8,747 bases of DNA from an uncultured Clostridia bacterium (GTDB lineage Bacteria > Bacillota > Clostridia > Christensenellales > Aristaeellaceae). Below, piece after piece: positions 1 through 6,100 of this stretch. The position numbers and the translations under genes were made by a program. Where the stretch lies: assembly GCA_945877525.1 (NCBI GenBank), contig CAMDVP010000127.1, positions 1 through 8,747 of the forward strand, read 5' to 3'. Every line of letters begins with the position of its first letter. Within the stretch, counting starts at the first letter, position 1. The notes under the pieces were generated by a model. It made no database searches. It was given only the letters and a program-made list of their open reading frames with translations, and was not told the origin of the DNA.

Positions 1-180
1 CAGGAACACCAGCAGCATGGGCACCAGCATCAGGTACAGCCGCCAGTCCTTGAGGATGGTCACGCCCACATGCCGCCAGGCGTGCTTCTCCACATCGTCC
101 CGCACCGCCTGCTCCGGGTTTTCACGGTACACGCCGGCAGCCTTGTCATATACAAGGAAATCCGCCGCCTTCGCCGCCAT
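1..180 (-). CDS. ABC transporter permease, LplB-type (N-terminal 60 codons, runs off the left edge)
   Basis: This is the start of a gene read leftwards from the ATG at 180; it has no stop in the window. The 60 visible residues begin MAAKAADFLVYDKAAG. They form a charged cytoplasmic tail of about 43 residues, then KDWRLYLMLVPMLLVFL, which matches the pattern at the first membrane helix of LplB-type permeases (CUT1-like carbohydrate importers, usually K/RDWxLYxMLLPxL). The role would be to form half of the membrane channel of a sugar ABC importer. The start is supported by AAGGAG (complement of 191-196), ten bases upstream. It lies 24 bases after the stop of the membrane-protein gene at 205-804 and is probably co-transcribed with it. 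The tail before the first helix looks longer than usual for this family. The family call rests on one short motif; the substrate cannot be told. Confidence 0.7.
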   Translation of the reverse strand, partial: MAAKAADFLVYDKAAGVYRENPEQAVRDDVEKHAWRHVGVTILKDWRLYLMLVPMLLVFL

Positions 181-204
181 ATCCCTCACGCTCCTTGCTT
201 GTTG

Positions 205-804
205 TTATGCTTCCCCGTCCCATGGGGACAGACGCTCACGTTCCATTTCTTCCGCCACGCGATGAAGATAATGCCGCTGTTCCTCCAGCATGCCGTCCAG
301 CCGCCGCGCAATCCATACGATCAGCACAGCGAATAATGTGGACAGCGTGTCCGTGGACACAAACCCTACGCATACCCGCAGGCTGCCGCCCATGACAAGG
401 GCCAGCGCAAACCTGCCCAGCTGCATCAGCAGCGCTGTGAGCAGTCCGTAAAGCATGGCCAGCAGGACACTACTGTGTAAGCGCTTCCACCCTTCTCCAC
501 AAAGAAACCGCGTCAGCAGCAGCGAAGCCAGATTGCCGACACAGTAGATGAAGTATTGCGGGAGCGCCGCGCCGGATGCTAAGCAAAATACTCCGGCACC
601 GAAAACAGCAGGTATGGCGGCAAATATGCCCCATCGTACCATCACAATGGCCGTTACCGCCGGCGTGATGGACAGCGTATAGGGCTCCCCGGGAAACCAC
701 CGGGTAGCGCCCAGGGTAATCAGCGCTTCGCATCCGCACAGCAGGGCGGTAAACAGAAACAGATCCATCGCACGATACTGCCGGAAGGAAATCTGCTTTT
801 TCAT
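205..804 (-). CDS. Multi-pass membrane protein resembling an ECF transporter S component
   Basis: The protein has 199 residues, starting MKKQISFRQYRAMDL. It shows about five to six hydrophobic segments (roughly residues 13-33, 42-62, 63-80, 83-100, 113-135 and 145-170) and a charged, soluble C-terminal tail rich in Glu and Arg (about 172-199). The pattern of an early helix, then YTLSITPAVTAIVMVRWG, a small-residue-rich helix and a compact size near 200 residues recalls the substrate-binding S subunits of energy-coupling factor (vitamin/metal) importers. I do not recognise a specific substrate family. The frame is open 30 codons further upstream, but the ATG at 804 is preferred because GGAGGG lies six bases before it. 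It leads an operon with the ABC permease downstream. No ECF ATPase or T component is visible. It could equally be an uncharacterised accessory membrane protein of the neighbouring sugar importer. The reading frame is convincing; the family is tentative. Confidence 0.6.
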   Translation of the reverse strand: MKKQISFRQYRAMDLFLFTALLCGCEALITLGATRWFPGEPYTLSITPAVTAIVMVRWGIFAAIPAVFGAGVFCLASGAALPQYFIYCVGNLASLLLTRFLCGEGWKRLHSSVLLAMLYGLLTALLMQLGRFALALVMGGSLRVCVGFVSTDTLSTLFAVLIVWIARRLDGMLEEQRHYLHRVAEEMERERLSPWDGEA

Positions 805-810
805 TTCAAG

Positions 811-816
811 CCCTCC
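811..816 (-). promoter_or_regulatory. Ribosome binding site that fixes the start of the ECF-like gene
   Basis: On the minus strand GGAGGG ends six bases before the ATG at 804. The next upstream in-frame ATG (at 894) has no comparable purine-rich site, so the shorter 199-residue protein is the better choice. Confidence 0.75.
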
Positions 817-876
817 GGAAGATTGCTGGAATACGCAATTCATCAGAATGGGTGCAATCCCGTACCCTGATTCGAC

Positions 877-893
877 TGAAACGATTTCGTTCA
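877..893. repeat. Short inverted repeat, possible operator
   Basis: TGAAACGATTTCGTTCA has matched ends TGAA/TTCA around one centre. It also contains AACGA (880-884) and TCGTT (887-891) as a perfect 5-bp inverted repeat with a 2-base spacer around a centre half a base away. The look is similar to LacI-family operators, but it does not fit the CcpA cre consensus in register. It lies just downstream of the candidate promoter of the minus-strand operon. Confidence 0.3.
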
Positions 894-904
894 CACCAAT
901 TACA

Positions 905-933
905 GTTTTATTTTACCCTTCGATGACAGGCAA
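905..933 (-). promoter_or_regulatory. Weak candidate promoter for the ECF-like/permease operon
   Basis: On the minus strand TTGCCT (-35) and TAAAAC (-10) are spaced 17 bp apart and would start transcription near 898, about 95 bases before the ATG. Both boxes are imperfect. An inverted repeat abuts the -35 box upstream (934-964), and another lies just after the predicted start (877-893), positions that would suit an activator and a repressor. An alternative -10-like TATATC is the complement of 1059-1064. Confidence 0.3.
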
Positions 934-964
934 GTACATATACAAAAGATATCTGTTTATGTAC
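934..964. repeat. Inverted repeat GTACATA-17-TATGTAC
   Basis: The arms GTACATA (934-940) and TATGTAC (958-964) are perfect reverse complements separated by 17 AT-rich bases, giving 24 bp between arm centres. The left arm directly adjoins the candidate -35 box of the minus-strand operon. It could be a binding site for a dimeric regulator; it is a poor hairpin because of its long loop. Confidence 0.4.
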
Positions 965-1042
965 AAAACCGACATTGCGGGAGACTTTTGCGTTCATGCG
1001 TCCAGATCAGTCAGACAAGGCTACCTGGATTGGCGCGGCTGG

Positions 1043-1058
1043 ATGTAACGCTTTACAT
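1043..1058. repeat. Inverted repeat ATGTAA-CGCT-TTACAT
   Basis: Perfect 6-bp arms (1043-1048 and 1053-1058) surround a 4-base spacer. The element lies between the nucleotidase terminator and the ECF-like operon, next to a TATATC sequence on the minus strand (complement of 1059-1064) that could serve as a -10 box. It shares the ATGTA/TACAT core with the repeat at 934-964. Confidence 0.35.
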
Positions 1059-1090
1059 GATATAGCCTTCCTGATTCCTTCGGAACGAAC

Positions 1091-1121
1091 AAAAAAGGAG
1101 CGGCTCTTTTCGAGCCGCTCC
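1091..1121 (-). terminator. Intrinsic terminator of the nucleotidase gene
   Basis: On the minus strand a perfect 10-bp GC-rich stem, GGAGCGGCTC with GAGCCGCTCC, closes a 5-base loop and is followed at once by six T residues (complement of 1091-1096). It begins 22 bases after the nucleotidase stop codon. There is no T tract on the plus-strand side, so it acts in one direction. Confidence 0.93.
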
Positions 1122-1142
1122 GCGGGTGTACAGGGCAGGGGA

Positions 1143-2816
1143 TTACTTCGCGGGCGCTTCGGCCACGGCCACAATGCGGCCCTCACCGTAGGGATCGGCG
1201 TAATTCTCGCCAACCACGCCGCCCAGGGAATCGATGATGTAGTCGATCAGCACCTGGTTATCCAGCTTGACTTCATCCTGCAGCACCTTGTTGTCGGTGA
1301 ACATGCTGATGCCGTCGCCGCCGCTCTTGAGCATGTAGTTGTGGGAAGCGAGGGTGTAGGTCTTGGCAAGGTCAAGATCCTCGCCGTGAACCTTCACGTT
1401 CTTCACGCGGTATTCGCCGGTCACACCGGTGAAGGCGCCCTTGTCGTTTTGGGTGCAGGAGGACTCGATGTAGGTGTGGATTTCATAGGTCAGGCCGGAC
1501 ACCTGCAGGAAGCCGCCGTTTTCGCCGGGCACGTTGCGGGAGGCCCATTCCAGCGCGTCCAGAATCTCCTGGCCGGTGGCTTCTACCACGCACATGGCGT
1601 TGCCGAAGGGATGAACCTTCAGGATGTCGTTCAGGGTGATGTCGCCCGCGGCAATGCTCACGCGGATGCCGCCACCGTTCACAAAGGCGATGTCCGCGCC
1701 GGACTGGTCGCGGTAGGCATCGGCGCACAGATCGCCCAGGTTGGTTTCAGCGTTGCGGATAATGCGGATGGGCTTGCCGTTCTCATCCACTGCCTCAGGG
1801 TCGTAGATGGTCAGGTCCACGGCGGACTTGGCGACCACCTCGCTCAGCTTGGCATTCAGGGTTTCGGTGGCGGCCTTCACGGCCTCGCTAACCTCGTTCT
1901 CGATGCCGAACAGCGCGGGGGCGCTCACCTTGTTGCTCCAGGTGTACAGTCCCGCGGAAACGCTGCCGTCCTTGGCGGAAATCACGGCATAGCCGATGCC
2001 GCCCAGCTTGGTGCCGCAGCCGGAGCGCGGGATTTCCTTGCCGTCCTTGTTGGTCACCATGGTCTGGTCGGTGTCATGGCTATGGCCGTCCAGGAAGGCG
2101 TCGATGCCGTTGGTGTGGGTAATCACATCGTCGTAGCGCCAGGGGGAGCAGGTGGCCTCGTTGCCCAGGTGCGCCATGGCGATCACATAGCTGGCGCCCT
2201 CGGCCCGGGCAGCGTCCACGGCGGACTGCACGGCCGCGTAGAGCGCGTCGCCGGTTTCATCCTCGGAGAAGCCGTAGATGTAGTTGCCGTTACCGTCCTG
2301 GAAGTAGGTGGGGGTGGAGCTGGTGAAGGTCTTGGGGGTGGTCATGCCCACAAAGGCAATCTTCACGCCGTCGAATTCCTTGATGACATAGGGCTGGAAC
2401 ACCAATTCGCCTTCCTTGGTGAAGTTGGCGCTGATGTAGGGGAAATTCGCCTTTTCTACCAGGGACAGGAAGTTATCCATGCCATAGTCGAACTCATGGT
2501 TGCCGGGGATGGCCACATCGTAGCCCACGGCGTTCATCAGGTCGATGATGGCCTCGCCCTTGGTCATGGTGCCCACGGGCTCGCCCTGGATGGCGTCGCC
2601 GTTATCCACCAGCACCACATGGTTGCCGGCGGCCTTGAGACTGTCGCGCACGGCGGCCAGGCCGGCATAGCCGAAGCCCTGATCAATGCCGCAATGGGCG
2701 TCGCTGGTGAACAGGATCACCACATCCTGCTGGAGCGCAGGCGCGGCTTCTTCAGCCACGGCGGTGCAGCTCAGCAGCATCGCCAGGGCCAGGAACAGGC
2801 CAAGAATCTTCTTCAT
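1143..2816 (-). CDS. Secreted 5'-nucleotidase / UDP-sugar hydrolase family metallophosphatase
   Basis: A complete 557-residue protein, close to the usual length of UshA-type enzymes (about 550). The family removes phosphate from extracellular nucleotides, UDP-sugars or 2',3'-cyclic nucleotides outside the membrane, releasing nucleosides and phosphate for uptake. The N-terminal metallophosphatase domain keeps the two-metal site: D39 and H41 (SDAHCG), D74 (DNGDAIQG), N106-H107 with D110 (GNHEFDYG), H216 (MAHLGNE) and H245/H247 (DGHSH). The C-terminal substrate domain has NGGGIR (380-385), F436 in GFLQVSG, and SGGDG (498-502). A signal peptide spans about 1-21, with AVA/E as the likely cleavage site; LLSC at 14-17 is an imperfect lipobox, so lipid anchoring is possible. 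No LPXTG anchor or SLH repeats are seen. AAAAGGAGG (complement of 2826-2834) lies nine bases before the ATG. It has its own promoter and terminator. The exact substrate is not determinable. Confidence 0.93.
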   Translation of the reverse strand: MKKILGLFLALAMLLSCTAVAEEAAPALQQDVVILFTSDAHCGIDQGFGYAGLAAVRDSLKAAGNHVVLVDNGDAIQGEPVGTMTKGEAIIDLMNAVGYDVAIPGNHEFDYGMDNFLSLVEKANFPYISANFTKEGELVFQPYVIKEFDGVKIAFVGMTTPKTFTSSTPTYFQDGNGNYIYGFSEDETGDALYAAVQSAVDAARAEGASYVIAMAHLGNEATCSPWRYDDVITHTNGIDAFLDGHSHDTDQTMVTNKDGKEIPRSGCGTKLGGIGYAVISAKDGSVSAGLYTWSNKVSAPALFGIENEVSEAVKAATETLNAKLSEVVAKSAVDLTIYDPEAVDENGKPIRIIRNAETNLGDLCADAYRDQSGADIAFVNGGGIRVSIAAGDITLNDILKVHPFGNAMCVVEATGQEILDALEWASRNVPGENGGFLQVSGLTYEIHTYIESSCTQNDKGAFTGVTGEYRVKNVKVHGEDLDLAKTYTLASHNYMLKSGGDGISMFTDNKVLQDEVKLDNQVLIDYIIDSLGGVVGENYADPYGEGRIVAVAEAPAK

Positions 2817-2858
2817 TGCTTGGTTCCTCCTTTTAATTTGTAAAGGGTTCCTTGCTTC

Positions 2859-2886
2859 ATTATATCATATCCCATGGCAAATTCAA
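2859..2886 (-). promoter_or_regulatory. Promoter of the nucleotidase gene
   Basis: On the minus strand TTGAAT (complement of 2881-2886) and a consensus TATAAT (complement of 2859-2864) are separated by 16 bp. The predicted start near 2852 leaves a leader of about 35 bases that contains the strong ribosome binding site. Confidence 0.7.
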
Positions 2887-2894
2887 GCACGGAG

Positions 2895-2927
2895 GCGCAG
2901 GAACGCCAACTTTTCTCCTGCGCAGGA
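2895..2927. repeat. 12-bp palindrome with an extra half-site, candidate operator
   Basis: TCCTGCGCAGGA (2916-2927) is its own reverse complement. The half-site GCGCAGGA also occurs at 2895-2902, 25 bp to the left in the same orientation, and can pair with TCCTGCGC (2916-2923) as an 8-bp stem. The palindrome lies about 90 bp before the plus-strand -35 box and about 30 bp before the minus-strand -35 box, so one regulator could act on both genes. Confidence 0.45.
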
Positions 2928-3014
2928 CTTGTACCGTAAGACAGAAAACGTCCCTCGGTATAGTTGCGCACCGCGCGGAAATAAACAAAATATGGAGAAA
3001 ATGCGCGGATAATA

Positions 3015-3043
3015 TTGATTTATAGGAAAAATAGGTATATAAA
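3015..3043 (+). promoter_or_regulatory. Promoter of the c-di-GMP/binding-protein operon
   Basis: TTGATT (3015-3020) and TATAAA (3038-3043) are separated by 17 bp and match the sigma-A consensus at four and five of six bases. Transcription would start near 3050, about 50 bases before the ATG at 3102. The TTG at 3015 is in frame with the gene, but it falls inside the -35 box and so cannot be the start if this promoter is used. Confidence 0.65.
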
Positions 3044-3087
3044 TAAATGGGGGATTCTGTCAGGAAAACACGCCATCGCGGTGGAGA

Positions 3088-3093
3088 GGGGAG
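3088..3093 (+). promoter_or_regulatory. Ribosome binding site that fixes the start of the c-di-GMP enzyme
   Basis: GGGGAG ends eight bases before the ATG at 3102, within a purine-rich run from 3083. No such site precedes the upstream in-frame TTG at 3015. Confidence 0.7.
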
Positions 3094-3101
3094 TCGCCGG
3101 T

Positions 3102-6100
3102 ATGAACGCCACGTTTTCCGACTTCTATATTTATTTTTCGGTGCTGATTGCTCTGGCAGATATATTCTTGGCGGTCATGTCCCTGCAGAAGAACAGAACA
3201 ACGGGGCGCTTCCTGGGCTACGCATGCCTTGGCGCCGCGGTGGTGGACGTCAGCTATCTTGTCAGCATTCTCAATGATGAATATCTCTGCATGTCGGTCA
3301 TGTCCAGCGTATATTTTGTCAATATTGACATCATGCTGGTCAATCTGCTGATTTTTACCATTTACTTTATCGAAGGCAGCTTCACCCGCATCGGAAAGCT
3401 GTGCATCGGGCTGTGCGCGTTGTATACGGCCTTTGAACTTGTGGTGTTCGCCATCAATCCCTTCTGTGAGATTGCCGTGCATTATGTGCCGCGCAACACG
3501 GAGATTGCCCGGTACAGCTATCAGATGAAGCCGCTGTACTGGATGCATCTGCTGTTTACCTATGCCATGGTGGTGGCGGTGCTGGCGATGATGACCCGCA
3601 AGATGTATATGATTCCAAGGGAATACCGGGCGCAGTACCGGTATGTGGTGCTGGGCATCATCGGCATCGTATCGGTCAACGCGCTGTTTCTGTACCTGCC
3701 GGGCGAGGGCATTAACCTTGACTATTCCATCTGCGGCTACAGCCTCACGGCCTTCCTGATTTACTGGAGCTGCTTCAATTACTCCACCCATGGCATGCTT
3801 AACTGTCTGAAAACCAGCATTTTCGAGAACATCGGGCAGGGTATTGTGCTGTTCGACTATAACAACCAGCTGATTTTGCACAACCGCCGGGCTGACGACC
3901 TGCTCGGAATAATTGACGCAGAGAAATGCTCGGCGCTGGACAGCTTCCTTGCCTGTTTTGACCTGACCCTGCCCAAGGACGCTGCGGAGGACAGCTGTAC
4001 CCTGCAGTGCTATGTTCCAAGCGGCGAGGAAATCCGTCCTCTGCGCTGCGATATCCGCAGCCTGAAGAACGACCGCCAGCAGCACCTGGGCCAGCTGTTT
4101 GTGTTTTCCAACGCGGCCCTGGAAACCGACCTGCTCACCGGCTTCCAGGACTGGGAAAGCTTCCAGCTGTTCGCCAGGGATTCGCAGCATGCCTTTCCGT
4201 GCCATACGGCCGTTGCGGTGTGCGACATCAACAGCCTGTCTGTGATCAACAGCACCATGAGCGTCCACGCCGGGGATCAGAAAATCAAGCAGCTGGCGGA
4301 CGCCATGCGCAGCTGCTTTCCCAAACAGACGTACTATGTTCGCGGCCTGGAGGCGCATCTGATCGCGCTGTGCCGGGGCAGCGACGAGGCGGAAATGCAG
4401 TCCTGCATGACCAGGGTAAAGGCCATGTTTCCCGGTAAAATACAGTTTGCCGTCAGCATGACGACGGAGGATGCGCCGGATGTACTGCAGGCCATCCAGA
4501 CCGCCACCCGTGCCATGCGGGCCAAGAAGCTGCTGGACCAGGAATCCATCCATTCTGAAATGCTCTCCTCCCTGATCCGCGCGCTGAAGGAATGCGACAG
4601 CGACACAGAGCATCATGTGCGACGCACACAGCAGATGGGCGCGGAGCTGGGCAGGCGTATTGAGTTGACCGACGTGCAGCAGAGCAACCTGTCCCTGCTT
4701 TGTCTGCTCCATGACATCGGCAAGATCGGCATTCCCCTGGAAATCCTCAACAAGCCCGGCCAAATCTCCAACGAGGAATGGAATATCATCAAAACCCATA
4801 CGGCCAAGGGCTATGAGATTGCCAGAAGCAACAACGAACTGAAGGGCATTGCCGATGAAATTCTGCACCACCACGAGCGCTGGGACGGCCAGGGCTATCC
4901 CGACGGGCGGAGCCGGGAAAGCATCCCGCTTCTGTCCCGGGTGATTGCGGTAGTGGACGCCTATGACGCCATGACCAATACACGCTCCTATCGGGTTGCC
5001 CTGTCGCCTGACAAGGCTATGGAGGAGCTGCGCCGCTGCGCCGGCACCCAGTTCGACCCCTACATTGTGTCGGAATTCCTGCAGATGCTCAAGGAGAATC
5101 CGCCGGAAGCGGCGCCCGACGCCGAGGGCGCGCAGCCTGTTCAGGCGCCTGCCGCCGTATCCTCCATGGCTGAAAGAAGCAGCGGAGTGGAAATGGGCCG
5201 CTGTGTGCATGTGGTGCCCCACTGCCGGTATCTGCTGGATGAAAACATGCGCATTATCAGCGTGGATGAGAATTTTGAAAAGCTGACCGGCTATACCCAG
5301 GAGGACATTCAGCAGCAGACCATCTATCAGGTCGATATGATTCCTGAGGAGGACAGAACGGAATATCTTTGCCAGACCAACGCCATTCTGGCTAAAAACC
5401 CCATGGCCTTTGAGGAGCACAGACTGCGCTGCAAGGATGGCACATCCATTTATGTATTCTGCTATGGCAGGATGTATTTCGATTCCATTGCAAGGGCTGA
5501 GCGCTCGGAGATTATCATTGCCGAGGTCAGCAACACCTACTCCATGAAGATGATCACCGACGCTGAGCAGAGCAAGGCCCAAAGCCGCCTGCGCCATTGG
5601 GAACGCACCTACCGGACAGACTCGCTTACCGGGCTGATGAACCATGCGGCCTTCCGCAGCGACGTGGAGCTGAAGCTGCTGGAAAACAAGAACCGTATCA
5701 TGATGCTGATGATGGACGTGGACAAGTTCAAGGAATATAATGACACCTACGGGCATCATGACGGCGACAGGTTCCTGATTCTGGTGGCACAGACGCTGCT
5801 CTCTTCTCTCAGGCAGGAGGATCGCGCCTGCCGCATGGGCGGCGACGAGTTTGCCGCGGCGATTTTCTTCCCGAAGAATGCCGATGGGGCGGTGCTGTCG
5901 GAGCGGGCGCAGCAGGTGTTTGACCGGATGAATCTGACGCTGAAGGGTATCCCAGGAGGCGTGGGCATATCCGTGGGCGCGGCTGTGGCCCAGGCAGGGA
6001 TGACCTTCAATCAGCTCTATGAGGCGGCGGACAAGGCGCTATACCGGGCAAAGGAAAACGGACGCGGCCGGATTGTACTTAGCGGGGAAAAGCAGACCGT

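Larger units (their letters stand above)
805..1090. other. Non-coding region upstream of the ECF-like/permease operon
   Basis: No convincing gene is seen between the ECF-like start at 804 and the nucleotidase terminator at 1091-1121. Reading leftwards, the region would hold the promoter and leader of the minus-strand operon. A weak sigma-A-like pair is TTGCCT (complement of 928-933) and TAAAAC (complement of 905-910), 17 bases apart, each matching the consensus at four of six bases. A possible leader stem-loop pairs 842-846 and 851-853 with 867-871 and 864-866, with a four-base bulge; it does not match any riboswitch that I recognise. Three inverted repeats are listed separately. The AT-rich part at 895-965 contrasts with the GC-rich genes on either side, as expected for a regulatory region. 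Confidence 0.5.
2817..3101. other. Divergent intergenic region between the nucleotidase and the c-di-GMP operon
   Basis: This 285-base stretch separates two outward-facing genes and has no convincing gene of its own. It holds a promoter for each direction (2859-2886 minus, 3015-3043 plus), a perfect 12-bp palindrome (2916-2927) with a further half-site (2895-2902), and a weaker inverted repeat, TACCG (2932-2936) with CGGTA (2956-2960). The leader before 3102 is only about 50 bases and shows no c-di-GMP riboswitch that I can recognise. Confidence 0.6.

Noticed and set aside
842..871. A riboswitch in the leader of the ECF-like gene
   Set aside because: A bulged stem-loop can be drawn, but I could not match its sequence to TPP, cobalamin, preQ1, FMN, folate or other known aptamers. 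A covariance-model search would settle it.
877..893. A CcpA cre site
   Set aside because: The sequence starts TGAAA, but the central CG is one base out of register with the cre consensus, so it was kept only as a generic inverted repeat.
975..2843. A 622-codon open frame on the plus strand opposite the nucleotidase gene
   Set aside because: It is the mirror frame of a well-recognised gene whose GC-rich codons rarely give stops on the opposite strand. Its translation is low-complexity, rich in Gly, His, Val and Ala, shows no domain, and lacks a good ribosome binding site.
2932..2960. A terminator or hairpin formed by TACCG and CGGTA
   Set aside because: The stem is only 5 bp with a 19-base loop and no T tract, and no gene ends there on either strand.
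2686..3012. A 108-codon plus-strand open frame spanning the nucleotidase 5' end and the intergenic region
   Set aside because: It starts inside the antisense of the nucleotidase coding region, covers both that gene's promoter and the palindrome, and has no domain or plausible start signal.
3050..3101. A c-di-GMP riboswitch in the leader of the c-di-GMP operon
   Set aside because: The leader is only about 50 bases, too short for a GEMM-I or GEMM-II aptamer plus expression platform, and the conserved sequences are not present. The sequence further upstream also lacks them.
3060..5759. An 899-codon open frame on the minus strand opposite the c-di-GMP enzyme
   Set aside because: The plus-strand frame has clear HD-GYP and GGDEF motifs throughout. 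The antisense product is His/Gln/Val-rich with no recognisable fold and is explained by codon bias.
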